This document shows positions 1 to 5,991 of a stretch of DNA of 8,402 nt, one piece after another. The position numbers were made by a program, and so were the translations under genes. The notes under the pieces are model-generated. The model saw only the letters and a list, made by a program, of their open reading frames with translations, was not told where the DNA came from and made no database searches. The stretch comes from Oscillospiraceae bacterium (GTDB taxonomy: Bacteria > Bacillota > Clostridia > Oscillospirales > Oscillospiraceae), in contig JAFZQQ010000103.1 in NCBI GenBank assembly GCA_017620315.1, forward strand, positions 1-8,402, given 5' to 3'. Numbering within the stretch: position 1 is the first letter of the stretch; the number at the start of each line of letters is the position of its first letter.

Positions 1-50
1 CGATGGGTCTTTACGGCGGCAAGCAGTCCAATCTTGACGCGCTCAAATAA
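1..50 (+). CDS. C-terminal end of an unidentified upstream gene (partial)
   Basis: An open frame enters from the left edge and ends at TAA (48-50). The visible tail reads MGLYGGKQSNLDALK, codons starting at base 3. It is too short to assign to a family, and I do not recognise it as the C-terminus of MetQ, the binding protein expected beside metNI. The frame is believable because it is followed by a hairpin with a short T run and because its codons have the GC-rich bias of the neighbouring genes. A promoter for metN lies within its last codons. The start lies outside the window. Confidence 0.45.
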   Translation, partial: MGLYGGKQSNLDALK

Positions 51-62
51 ATCATCTATAAT
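34..62 (+). promoter_or_regulatory. Sigma-A promoter of the metN operon
   Basis: TTGACG (34-39) and TATAAT (57-62) are separated by exactly 17 bp, a near-consensus housekeeping promoter. The -35 overlaps the last codons of the upstream ORF and the -10 lies just after its stop. The predicted start of transcription, about 69-70, falls at the base of the hairpin at 70-94. No SAM riboswitch fits in the roughly 40 nt between this promoter and metN, so methionine control through an S-box is not visible here. Confidence 0.7.
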
Positions 63-69
63 ACTGCTG

Positions 70-97
70 AAGCAGCGGCTTTTCGCCGCTGCTTTTT
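70..97 (+). terminator. Hairpin between upstream ORF and metN
   Basis: AAGCAGCGGC (70-79) pairs perfectly with GCCGCTGCTT (85-94) around the 5-nt loop TTTTC, followed by TTT. It looks like an intrinsic terminator for the upstream gene. It is also placed so that a transcript from the promoter at 34-62 would begin with it, immediately before the ribosome binding site. It could then act as a 5' stabilising or translation-modulating structure for the metN mRNA. Confidence 0.7.
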
Positions 98-110
98 GAG
101 GAGACAGAGT

Positions 111-1124
111 ATGATAGAGATCAAAAACCTTTCAAAGACCTTCCGCACCGCCGACGGCGAGGTCGCGGCACTGCGCGATGTGTCGCTTTCCATACCCGAC
201 GGAGACATCTTCGGCGTCATCGGCATGTCCGGCGCGGGAAAATCGACGCTTGTGCGCTGCATCAACATGCTTGAGCGTCCGAATTCCGGCAGGGTGCTGG
301 TCGACGGTGTGGACATGGGCGCGCTGAGCGAGCGCGAGCTTCGCGAAAAGCGGCGCGAGATCACGATGATCTTTCAGGGCTTCAATCTGCTCATGCAGAA
401 AACCTGCCTTGAAAACGTCTGCTTCCCGCTGAAGCTCTCCGGCTCCGCGGGAGATAAAAAGCAGCGGAGATCGCGCGCGCTGGAGCTTTTGGAGCTCGTC
501 GGGCTGGCGGACAAGGCCGGCGCCTATCCCGCGCAGCTCTCCGGCGGGCAGCAGCAGCGCGTCGCAATCGCCCGCGCGCTTGCGACCGATCCCAAGGTGC
601 TGCTCTGCGACGAGGCGACAAGCGCCCTCGACCCGACGACCACCGCGTCCATACTCGAGCTGATACGCACGATAAACGAAAAGACCGGCATCACCGCGAT
701 ACTGATCACCCATCAGATGAGCGTGGTGGAGAGCATCTGCCGTCACGTCGCGATCCTTGACGGAGGTACGGTCGCGGAATTCGGCGAGGTGAGCGAGGTG
801 TTTTCGCACCCGCGCTCCGCGGCCGCGAAGCGGCTGGTCTACCCCGAGGGCGACGCCGCGGCGACGCTGATCCGCGAGCCGGACGAGCGCATCGTCCGCG
901 TCGTGTTCAACGGGAACAAGGCTGCGGCAACGCCGCTGATAGCCCATATGGCGGTTGAGCGAGGGATCGAGGCGAACATCGCCTACGCCTCCACGCGCAC
1001 CATCGACGGCAGACAGTACGGCTCTATGCTGCTCGGCATTCGCGGCGGCGAGGACGCCGCGCGGGACGCGATAGACTATCTCACAAAGCATACCGATATC
1101 ATTGCCGAGGAGGTGGAGCTCTGA
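111..1124 (+). CDS. metN: Methionine ABC transporter ATP-binding protein MetN
   Basis: This is the ATPase of the high-affinity MetNIQ methionine importer. It acts on the inner face of the membrane with two MetI subunits. The 337-residue protein shows Walker A GMSGAGKST (38-46), the Q-loop in MIFQGFNLL (Q89), signature LSGGQ (143-147), Walker B VLLCDE (163-168), D-loop SALD (171-174) and switch His201. From about residue 260 to the end lies the NIL domain, the regulatory methionine-binding domain that gives transinhibition in this family. I chose ATG 111 because GAGGAG (98-103) sits 7 nt upstream; the in-frame TTG at 96 would fall inside the hairpin and add MRRQS. The stop overlaps the metI start by one base (TGATG), which implies translational coupling. 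No metQ follows, so the binding protein must be encoded elsewhere. Substrate is inferred from the NIL domain and MetI pairing; other amino acids remain possible. Confidence 0.95.
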   Translation: MIEIKNLSKTFRTADGEVAALRDVSLSIPDGDIFGVIGMSGAGKSTLVRCINMLERPNSGRVLVDGVDMGALSERELREKRREITMIFQGFNLLMQKTCLENVCFPLKLSGSAGDKKQRRSRALELLELVGLADKAGAYPAQLSGGQQQRVAIARALATDPKVLLCDEATSALDPTTTASILELIRTINEKTGITAILITHQMSVVESICRHVAILDGGTVAEFGEVSEVFSHPRSAAAKRLVYPEGDAAATLIREPDERIVRVVFNGNKAAATPLIAHMAVERGIEANIAYASTRTIDGRQYGSMLLGIRGGEDAARDAIDYLTKHTDIIAEEVEL

Positions 1125-1834
1125 TGGCGGAAAAGCTCTTTTCGGCCGAAGTCGCGGCCGAGGCGTGGGAGATCATCCGCACGCAGTTCCCCCTTGCCAT
1201 ATGGGAGACAGTCTACGTCACGATACTCTCAACAGCCTTTGCCATAATTATCGGTCTTCCGTTAGGCGTGCTGCTCGTCACGGGGGAGAAGGACGGCATA
1301 CGTCCGCTGCCCGTGCGCCTCATGCGCGCACTGAACATTCTGATCAACCTGCTGCGTTCGGTGCCCTTCCTCATCCTGATGGTGCTGGTGTTCCCGCTCA
1401 CGCGCCTGATCGTCGGCACCGTCGTCGGTACGATGGCGAGCGTTGTGCCGCTCGTGATCGCTGCGTTTCCCTTTGTCGCGCGCCTTGCCGAAAGCAGTCT
1501 GCGCGAGGTCAACCCCAACACGATCGAGATGGCGCAGAGCTTAGGCGCCTCGCCGATGCAGATCGTGCTTCACGTCCTTCTGCCTGAGAGCGTCCCGAGC
1601 CTCATATCGAACGCGACCATCGCCGTGACAACCATTCTGGGCTATTCCGCCATGAGCGGCATCATCGGCGGCGGCGGGCTTGGAAAGCTTGCGATGAACT
1701 ACGGTTATTACCGTTACAAGTACCTTATCATGCTTGCGGCCGTGGCGCTTCTCATCCTGCTTGTGCAGCTGTTCCAGACCTTCGGAACGCGTCTTGCAGC
1801 AAGCTCGGACAAGCGTGTGAAGGGCAAGGGCTGA
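1124..1834 (+). CDS. metI: Methionine ABC transporter permease MetI
   Basis: This is the transmembrane subunit of the MetNIQ importer, 236 residues, slightly longer than the typical permease of about 220. After a short cytoplasmic N-terminus come the first membrane segment (about 30-52), a helix pair around 70-120, and the EAA-type coupling loop with EMAQSLGAS (135-143), which docks onto MetN. The conserved SGIIGGGGLGKLA stretch and a final hydrophobic helix then precede a basic tail ending KRVKGKG. The start ATG overlaps the metN stop and has GAGGAGG upstream. The gene is second in the metN-metI-nnrD-TauE operon, and its stop is 3 nt before the next start. The basic C-terminal extension is a minor oddity. 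Confidence 0.95.
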   Translation: MAEKLFSAEVAAEAWEIIRTQFPLAIWETVYVTILSTAFAIIIGLPLGVLLVTGEKDGIRPLPVRLMRALNILINLLRSVPFLILMVLVFPLTRLIVGTVVGTMASVVPLVIAAFPFVARLAESSLREVNPNTIEMAQSLGASPMQIVLHVLLPESVPSLISNATIAVTTILGYSAMSGIIGGGGLGKLAMNYGYYRYKYLIMLAAVALLILLVQLFQTFGTRLAASSDKRVKGKG

Positions 1835-1837
1835 GCC

Positions 1838-2725
1838 ATGTCGGAGATCATGAGCATAGACCGCGATTATGTCCGCGCGGCGCTTCCCGCGCGGCGGGAG
1901 GACGGGCATAAAGGCAGCTTTGGAAAGCTGCTGGTCGTCGGCGGGTCGGTGGGCTATACCGGCGCGCCGTACCTCTGCGCTGCGGCTTCGGTGCGCTCGG
2001 GCTGCGGACTCACCTTCCTCGGCGTGCCGGGCTGCATCTGGGCTGTGGAGGCGGCAAAATGCGTCTCGGCTATGCCCTTCCCGCTCCCGGACGACGGCGC
2101 GGGCCTCTCCACCGCGGCGCTTGCGCCGCTGAGGGAAAGGCTTTCCGGCTGCGACGTGCTTGCGCTCGGTCCCGGGATGGGGCGCGGAGAAGGCGCACGG
2201 GAGTTGACGCGTTCACTGCTGCGGGAGACAGAGCGCGCGGTCGTGCTGGATGCCGACGGACTCAACGCGCTTTCGACCGACCTTTCGGCGCTGGAGCAAA
2301 GACGCGGCAGGACGACCGTGCTCACGCCTCACGACGGCGAGCTCGCCCGCCTGCTCGGCATCTCTTTGGACGAGCTTTCGCGCCGCGACAGGGCCGAGAC
2401 CGCGCGTGAGTTTGCGCTTGCGCACGGTTGCGTGCTTGTGCGCAAGGGGCATCGGACTCTCGTTGCTCTGCCGGATGGGCGGCTGCTGCAAAACACCTGC
2501 GGCGGCAGCGCGCTTTCCAAGGGCGGCAGCGGAGACGTTTTGACCGGCGTCATCGCGGCGCTGCTCGCGCAGGGCGCGGCGCCGGAGAGCGCGGCGGCCT
2601 GCGGCGTCTGGCTGCATGCCCGCGCCGGGGATATCCTCGCGGAAAAGCTGACGGCGTATTGCGCCGCGCCGCAGGACCTTCTGACCGTTGGGCTTCCGGC
2701 GGCTTTTTCGGAGTGTGTGGAATGA
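1838..2725 (+). CDS. nnrD: ADP-dependent (S)-NAD(P)H-hydrate dehydratase
   Basis: This repair enzyme (EC 4.2.1.136) dehydrates the damaged cofactors NADHX and NADPHX back to NADH and NADPH using ADP. It belongs to the YjeF C-terminal / ribokinase-like (CARKD) superfamily. Visible landmarks in the 295 residues are the N-terminal HKGSFGKLLVVGGS (24-37), the substrate-binding LGPGMGRG region, VVLDADGLNAL (135-145), LTPHDGELARLLG, RKGHRTLVALPDG, and the catalytic ADP-binding block NTCGGSALSKGGSGDVLTG (219-237, catalytic D233). It is a stand-alone dehydratase; the NnrE epimerase domain that is often fused to it is absent. ATG 1838 has AAGGG 7 nt upstream; the in-frame ATG at 1850 has only a 3-nt spacer from GGAG and is less likely. 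Its stop overlaps the next start (ATGA). The link to methionine uptake is probably housekeeping co-transcription rather than a shared pathway. Confidence 0.93.
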   Translation: MSEIMSIDRDYVRAALPARREDGHKGSFGKLLVVGGSVGYTGAPYLCAAASVRSGCGLTFLGVPGCIWAVEAAKCVSAMPFPLPDDGAGLSTAALAPLRERLSGCDVLALGPGMGRGEGARELTRSLLRETERAVVLDADGLNALSTDLSALEQRRGRTTVLTPHDGELARLLGISLDELSRRDRAETAREFALAHGCVLVRKGHRTLVALPDGRLLQNTCGGSALSKGGSGDVLTGVIAALLAQGAAPESAAACGVWLHARAGDILAEKLTAYCAAPQDLLTVGLPAAFSECVE

Positions 2726-3492
2726 ATGAGTTTTTGAAGACCTGCCTCATCGTTTGTCCGCTGGTCTTTCTTGCGGGCTTTGTGGACTCGGTCGCAGGCG
2801 GCGGAGGCATCATATCGCTGCCGGCATATCTGATGGCGGGCCTGCCCGCGCATCTTGCCGCCGGGACGAACAAGGTCGTCAACGGCTGCGGCACCTTCAG
2901 CGCGACGGTCAAATACCTTCGCGGCGGCAAGGTCCGCGTCCGCGCGGCTGTTGCCGCGGCTGCGGGCGCGCTTGCGGGCGCGGCGGCGGGGGCGCAGCTT
3001 GCCTCCATGATCTCCGAGTCGGTGCTCAAGACGATCATGCTCGTCGCGCTGCCCTGTGTGGCGGTCTTTCTTGTGCTCAAGCGCGATTTCGGCGGAGAGG
3101 ACAGGGAGTTTACCGAGCCCGAGCCGAAACGCGAGATCACCGTCTCCGCGCTCATAGGCCTCGGCGTCGGCTGCTACGACGGACTGCTCGGCCCCGGCAC
3201 GGGCACCTTCATGATCATCTGCTTCACGGCGTTCCTTTCGATGGATCTGCTCACCGCCTCCGGCTGCTCGAAGGCGGCGAACCTCGCCTCGAACCTCAGC
3301 AGCGCGGTGGTTTGGATCCTGCACGGCTCGGTCATGTGGAAGCTTGCGCTTCCCGCTCTCGTGTTCAGCATACTCGGCAATCTCTGCGGCGCGCGCTACG
3401 CCCTCCGGGGCGGCAGCAAAAAGATACGCGGCATGATGTTCGTCGTGCTCGGCCTGCTGTTCGCAAAAATGCTCTACGAGCTTCTGACATAA
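2722..3492 (+). CDS. TauE/SafE family (YfcA-like) membrane transporter
   Basis: This is a predicted integral membrane protein of 256 residues in the TauE/SafE/YfcA/DUF81 family, some members of which export sulfite or sulfonates; the substrate here is unknown. The N-terminal signature AGFVDSVAGGGGIISLPA (18-35) and the partly repeated second-half motif CYDGLLGPGTGTF are characteristic, reflecting the two-fold repeat of this family. NLASNLSSAVVWILHG is also typical. About eight hydrophobic segments can be followed, with a hydrophilic linker rich in Glu and Arg (EDREFTEPEPKRE) in the middle. ATG 2722 overlaps the nnrD stop by 4 nt (ATGA), so it is the last gene of the operon and is followed directly by a terminator. 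A role in sulfur balance next to methionine uptake is attractive but is only inference. Confidence 0.9.
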   Translation: MNEFLKTCLIVCPLVFLAGFVDSVAGGGGIISLPAYLMAGLPAHLAAGTNKVVNGCGTFSATVKYLRGGKVRVRAAVAAAAGALAGAAAGAQLASMISESVLKTIMLVALPCVAVFLVLKRDFGGEDREFTEPEPKREITVSALIGLGVGCYDGLLGPGTGTFMIICFTAFLSMDLLTASGCSKAANLASNLSSAVVWILHGSVMWKLALPALVFSILGNLCGARYALRGGSKKIRGMMFVVLGLLFAKMLYELLT

Positions 3493-3496
3493 AAAT

Positions 3497-3525
3497 CGTC
3501 GACAAAGGCGAAGCCTTTGCCGACG
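3497..3525. terminator. Bidirectional terminator between convergent genes
   Basis: CGTCG-A-CAAAGGC (3497-3509) pairs with GCCTTTG-C-CGACG (3513-3525) around a GAA loop, with one A/C mismatch. An A run precedes it (3491-3495) and a T-rich run follows (3527-3538). It can therefore terminate both the metNI operon on the + strand and the small membrane protein gene on the - strand, whose stop codon lies at 3533-3535. Confidence 0.85.
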
Positions 3526-3532
3526 GTTATTT

Positions 3533-3874
3533 TTATTTGTGAAAGCTGAGTTTTTTGAGCAGTTTTTTGAAGAACAGTATGTGCTTCTCGACCCGCTTGA
3601 AATTGGGATAGACCTTAAAAAACAGCTCGTCGTCCGCGATGATAAAGCGCGCCTCCTGCATTTCCCTGTATATCAACACCTGACGAACAGCCAGAGAAAG
3701 GAAAATCCAATACACGCACAGAACAGGAATCCACAGGATGCCAAGCTCCTTCATGTAGTAAAACACAAGGGCGATCGGACTGGCGAGCAAAACCGAGCCG
3801 ATTGCGATGGGATACAGCTGCAGCAGCGGGACAAGGGGCAGAAAACGATCCTTAAAGCTTTGCTTGCTTTTCAT
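3533..3874 (-). CDS. Small two-helix membrane protein, hypothetical
   Basis: This 113-residue protein is one I do not assign to a family. After a short basic N-terminus (MKSKQSFKDRF) come two hydrophobic segments, about residues 12-41 and 45-66. A soluble C-terminal half of roughly 45 residues follows (RFIIADDELFFKVYPNFKRV), ending in a Lys-rich tail KKLLKKLSFHK. The tail layout recalls small membrane proteins with a cytoplasmic PH-like region, but that is a guess. The start at 3874 is chosen because AAAGGAG lies 5-6 nt upstream on the - strand. An upstream extension to 4024 would run through a promoter and a strong hairpin and is rejected. The gene sat directly downstream of lysS before the AT-rich island arrived, judging from the displaced lysS end at 4038. 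Confidence 0.75.
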   Translation of the reverse strand: MKSKQSFKDRFLPLVPLLQLYPIAIGSVLLASPIALVFYYMKELGILWIPVLCVYWIFLSLAVRQVLIYREMQEARFIIADDELFFKVYPNFKRVEKHILFFKKLLKKLSFHK

Positions 3875-3890
3875 GGATGCTCCTTTCACG

Positions 3891-3907
3891 TTGACCGGGC
3901 CGGTCAA
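3891..3907. promoter_or_regulatory. 17-bp palindrome, candidate operator
   Basis: TTGACCGG and CCGGTCAA form a perfect inverted repeat with a single central base. It lies in the leader of the small membrane protein gene, between its predicted transcription start and its ribosome binding site. The symmetry and short spacing suit a dimeric repressor site. Alternatively it could fold as a tight RNA hairpin next to the Shine-Dalgarno sequence. Confidence 0.5.
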
Positions 3908-3932
3908 TGCTTTATGCCTGTGTTGCGGGACT

Positions 3933-3961
3933 ATGCTATCATGCGGCAGCGCCGATTGCAA
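3933..3961 (-). promoter_or_regulatory. Promoter for the small membrane protein gene
   Basis: On the - strand, TTGCAA (3961-3956) and TAGCAT (3938-3933) are 17 bp apart, with a TGA immediately before the -10 as in an extended -10. The predicted transcription start is near 3926, giving a leader of about 50 nt that contains the palindrome at 3891-3907. Confidence 0.55.
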
Positions 3962-3984
3962 GGGATATTTTACAGTATGCAGCA

Positions 3985-4016
3985 ATGCCCCGGCAGTCAC
4001 ATGGCTGCCGGGGCAT
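3985..4016 (-). terminator. GC-rich hairpin, probable original lysS terminator
   Basis: ATGCCCCGGCAG (3985-3996) pairs perfectly over 12 bp with CTGCCGGGGCAT (4005-4016), loop 8 nt. On the - strand it follows the displaced lysS tail (stop codon TAA at 4035-4037) by about 18 nt, exactly where a lysS terminator should be. No clear T run follows on either strand, so efficiency is uncertain. It now lies between the island and the small membrane protein gene. Confidence 0.6.
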
Positions 4017-4037
4017 CGATTCAAAATGTTCTTTTAA

Positions 4038-4060
4038 TCCTGCGGCTTCATGGTGGGGAA
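4038..4060. repeat. Left direct repeat: displaced lysS 3' end (attL/attR-like)
   Basis: These 23 bases match 7543-7565 with one difference (G at 4055, C at 7560). Read on the - strand they encode FPTMKPQD, the exact C-terminus of the LysRS on the right side of the window, followed by TAA. Upstream of this (4061 onward, - strand) the match to lysS stops abruptly. The fragment is therefore the old gene end left behind when the AT-rich island inserted. Confidence 0.85.
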
Positions 4061-4190
4061 ATCCTTCCCGATTTTTTATAGCCCTTTGTATGTCTATATA
4101 TCTATACTTTTCAGGCATCTCTTTTCGACCATTTTTTAATATATCGTTATATCTCTATCCTAAAACCGCTCCAGGCTCTAACATATATTC
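4061..4190. other. Non-coding AT-rich left end of the island
   Basis: I find no credible gene between the left repeat and the XRE promoter. The stretch is low-complexity AT-rich, with runs such as TCTATATATCTATAC and ATATATCGTTATATCTC. ORFs crossing it do not resemble proteins. It may contain recombinase arm sites of the island's end, but I cannot show this. Confidence 0.5.
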
Positions 4191-4219
4191 TTGACATTAC
4201 TTTATCAAAGTAGTAATAT
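4191..4219 (+). promoter_or_regulatory. Promoter with embedded operator, XRE-methyltransferase operon
   Basis: TTGACA (4191-4196) and TAATAT (4214-4219) are spaced by 17 bp. The perfect palindrome TACTTT-ATC-AAAGTA (4198-4212) fills the spacer. A repressor bound there would block RNA polymerase, so the likely ligand is the XRE protein encoded immediately downstream, giving negative autoregulation of the regulator and the methyltransferase. Confidence 0.75.
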
Positions 4220-4254
4220 TTCTTCATGGAGTGCAATATATGAAAGGAGATATT

Positions 4255-4875
4255 ATGGATAGCAATTTAGTGCCAAAAACAGTAGGTGAGAGAATAAAAT
4301 CGCTTCGAGAAAAAGCTAAAGAATCACAAAAAGAACTTGGCGAATTACTCGGTTTAACTCAGAATGCTATTTCAAAGCTCGAAAATGGAGACACCGCACT
4401 AACTCTGGAAAACCAAATTCGTATCGCTGAGCATTACAATGTATCACATGATTATTTGTGCACTGGAAGAAATAACGATACTATTCTTGAATTGTTAAGC
4501 AAATACATTTCATTGGGATATACTACCGTTTCTGAAGGACAAGAGATATCTATAACATATCCCGTAATGAAAATTGACAAACATCTTTTCGCTTATTTAG
4601 TGAGAACTTCCCAAGCATGCAACAACGAATTCATGCCTGAAGAAGTTAAAGAACGCTGGATACAGCTTGAAACATCATTATTCTATGAAGCCAATAAAAA
4701 TAATGACTTTTCAGAAAAAGAATGTATTGTACCCTTACCACCAAAGTTTATACTTCCAGATGATCAGAAAAACACATGGAGACAAGCAGATTTACTACGA
4801 GAGTTACACAACTATTGGGTAAACCAAAACAAAAAAGAACCCAAATGTGGCGAAAATGAAAAGGAGACTAAATGA
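4255..4875 (+). CDS. XRE-family transcriptional regulator
   Basis: This is a DNA-binding regulator of 206 residues. The N-terminal helix-turn-helix (about 11-69) reads VGERIKSLREKAKESQKELGELLG and NAISKLENGDTALTLEN, a clear HTH_3/Cro-C1 fold. It is followed by an AT-rich-encoded C-terminal region of about 135 residues that I do not recognise and that may serve dimerisation or sensing. ATG 4255 is chosen for AAAGGAG (4243-4249), 5 nt upstream; the in-frame GTG at 4231 and ATG at 4240 lack such a site. The stop overlaps the methyltransferase start (ATGA), so the two are coupled. Its promoter contains a palindrome between -35 and -10, which suggests autorepression. It is longer than classical R-M controller (C) proteins of about 80 residues, so it may be a regulator of a different type. 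Confidence 0.85.
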   Translation: MDSNLVPKTVGERIKSLREKAKESQKELGELLGLTQNAISKLENGDTALTLENQIRIAEHYNVSHDYLCTGRNNDTILELLSKYISLGYTTVSEGQEISITYPVMKIDKHLFAYLVRTSQACNNEFMPEEVKERWIQLETSLFYEANKNNDFSEKECIVPLPPKFILPDDQKNTWRQADLLRELHNYWVNQNKKEPKCGENEKETK

Positions 4876-5531
4876 CAACACATAAATTCATATCACAAAA
4901 TAGCAATGATCTAAGCAGTATAGAAGATAAATCCGTTAATCTAATTATTACTTCACCGCCCTATCCAATGATCGAAATGTGGGACGAAGTTTTCTCAGAA
5001 CAAGATCCTTCAATAAAAGAAGCTTTAAATATTGGAGATGGAAATGCAGCATTTTCTAAAATGCATGACGTATTAAACTCGGTTTGGGATGAATGCGATA
5101 GAGTACTTAAAGACAATGGTTTTGTTTGCATAAATGTAGGCGATGCTACAAGAACAATCAACGATGATTTTCAACTATATTCAAACCATACAAGAATAAT
5201 CGACTTTTTTATTAGCAAAGGATACAGCGTTCTTCCTGATGTGCATTGGCGCAAACAATCCAATTCACCTAATAAATTTATGGGATCAGGAATGTATCCT
5301 GCTGGTGCATATGTTACCTATGAACATGAATATATTTTAGTATTTCGAAAAGGTGGAAAGCGAGTATTTAAGGGATCAGAGAAAACACTTCGTCAAAAAA
5401 GTGCTTTTTTCTGGGAAGAACGAAATATATGGTTTTCAGATTTATGGGAGATAAAAGGAGTTTCTCAATCCATAACTAAAACGAAAGCGACAAGAGATCG
5501 TAACGCATCATTTCCTTTTGAAATACCATAG
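4872..5531 (+). CDS. DNA methyltransferase (beta class, probable m4C), N-terminal part up to an amber codon
   Basis: This is the first 219 residues of a type II DNA methyltransferase. The catalytic motif IV TSPPY (27-31) comes first, as expected for the beta arrangement, and the SPPY form is typical of N4-cytosine methylation. The run TSPPYPMIEMWDEVF resembles what I recall of CTAG methyltransferases such as M.MjaI and M.MthZI. A central region with the likely target-recognition segment follows, then HEYILVFRKGGKRVF. The frame ends at TAG (5529-5531) in FPFEIP-stop-RLINMYS. The same frame then continues open for 137 codons containing the missing SAM-binding motif I, so the break is a single nonsense codon in one gene, not a natural C-terminus. 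AAAAGGAG lies 5 nt before the start. Alone this piece should be unable to bind SAM properly. Nonsense suppression, subunit complementation or pseudogene status are all possible. Confidence 0.85.
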   Translation: MTTHKFISQNSNDLSSIEDKSVNLIITSPPYPMIEMWDEVFSEQDPSIKEALNIGDGNAAFSKMHDVLNSVWDECDRVLKDNGFVCINVGDATRTINDDFQLYSNHTRIIDFFISKGYSVLPDVHWRKQSNSPNKFMGSGMYPAGAYVTYEHEYILVFRKGGKRVFKGSEKTLRQKSAFFWEERNIWFSDLWEIKGVSQSITKTKATRDRNASFPFEIP

Positions 5532-5543
5532 CGATTAATAAAT

Positions 5544-5945
5544 ATGTATTCTGTCGAAGGTGATACCGTTCTTGATCCTTTTGCCGGTTTAGGTACTACT
5601 TCCATTGCTTGCATGGCTTCAAACCGTAATAGTATTGGAGTCGACATTGACAATGAAATAGTTAACCTTGCTCTTGATAATATGAATATTGATATCAGTA
5701 CCGCAAACGAATTTATACATAACCGAATCAAAAAACATTTATCCTTTATTGATTCTCTTCAAGATGATAAAAAAGCAAAATGCTATAAAAACGAACCTCA
5801 CGGATTTCCTGTGAAAACGCGGCAAGAAACAGCCATAGAAATTGATCAATTATCCGAAATTAAGAAAATAACAAACGGATATGAATGCATTTACGCAAAA
5901 TATAATCCTTCATCATTTCCTGAACAAATGACCTTTTCTATCTAA
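5544..5945 (+). CDS. DNA methyltransferase, C-terminal part with SAM-binding motif I
   Basis: This is the remainder of the methyltransferase, in the same frame as the preceding part and separated from it only by the TAG codon and four sense codons (RLIN). Starting at ATG 5544 it would be 133 residues. It begins MYSVEGDTVLDPFAGLGTT, containing SAM-binding motif I DPFAGLGTT, and then GVDID, which matches motif II. A charged tail of about 90 residues follows. No Shine-Dalgarno sequence precedes ATG 5544, so independent translation would depend on reinitiation 12 nt after the stop. Split methyltransferases that reassemble from two polypeptides are known (M.AquI), so activity is not excluded, but a decayed gene is the simplest reading. 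It is followed by the convergent terminator shared with the nuclease. Confidence 0.75.
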   Translation: MYSVEGDTVLDPFAGLGTTSIACMASNRNSIGVDIDNEIVNLALDNMNIDISTANEFIHNRIKKHLSFIDSLQDDKKAKCYKNEPHGFPVKTRQETAIEIDQLSEIKKITNGYECIYAKYNPSSFPEQMTFSI

Positions 5946-5947
5946 AA

Positions 5948-5984
5948 AAATGGCATGTGTGAATCATACTCGCACATGCCATTT
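5948..5984. terminator. Bidirectional terminator between methyltransferase and nuclease
   Basis: AAATGGCATGTG (5948-5959) pairs perfectly with CACATGCCATTT (5973-5984) around a 13-nt loop. An A run precedes it and a short T-rich stretch closes it, so it can serve both convergent transcription units. It lies between the methyltransferase stop (5943-5945) and the nuclease stop (5992-5994). Confidence 0.8.
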
Positions 5985-5991
5985 ATAACAT

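Noticed and set aside
50..110. Possible SAM (S-box) riboswitch ahead of metN
   Set aside because: Only about 40 nt lie between the -10 and the start, holding a single hairpin; none of the multi-helix S-box conserved pattern is present.
132..1091. Long - strand ORF of 319 codons opposite metN
   Set aside because: It is a shadow of GC-rich metN codons: Arg-rich with no domain, and metN on the + strand is unambiguous.
2329..3324. Long - strand ORF across nnrD and the TauE/SafE gene
   Set aside because: Composition is low-complexity Arg/Ala, there is no start signal, and it spans two well-recognised + strand genes.
3875..4024. N-terminal extension of the small membrane protein to residue MNRCPGSHV
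   Set aside because: It would translate through the 12-bp hairpin and the predicted promoter; AAAGGAG supports the start at 3874.
3539..4081. + strand ORF of 180 codons opposite the small membrane protein
   Set aside because: It crosses the hairpin, the palindrome and the duplicated lysS tail, and has no protein-like features. The - strand gene has a ribosome binding site, promoter and terminator.
3907..4194. + strand ORF ending in the AT-rich island margin
   Set aside because: It reads across the core/island junction and hairpin, with no ribosome binding site and no recognisable content.
4961..5161. - strand ORF opposite the methyltransferase motif IV region
   Set aside because: It is a shadow of a clearly conserved methyltransferase segment.
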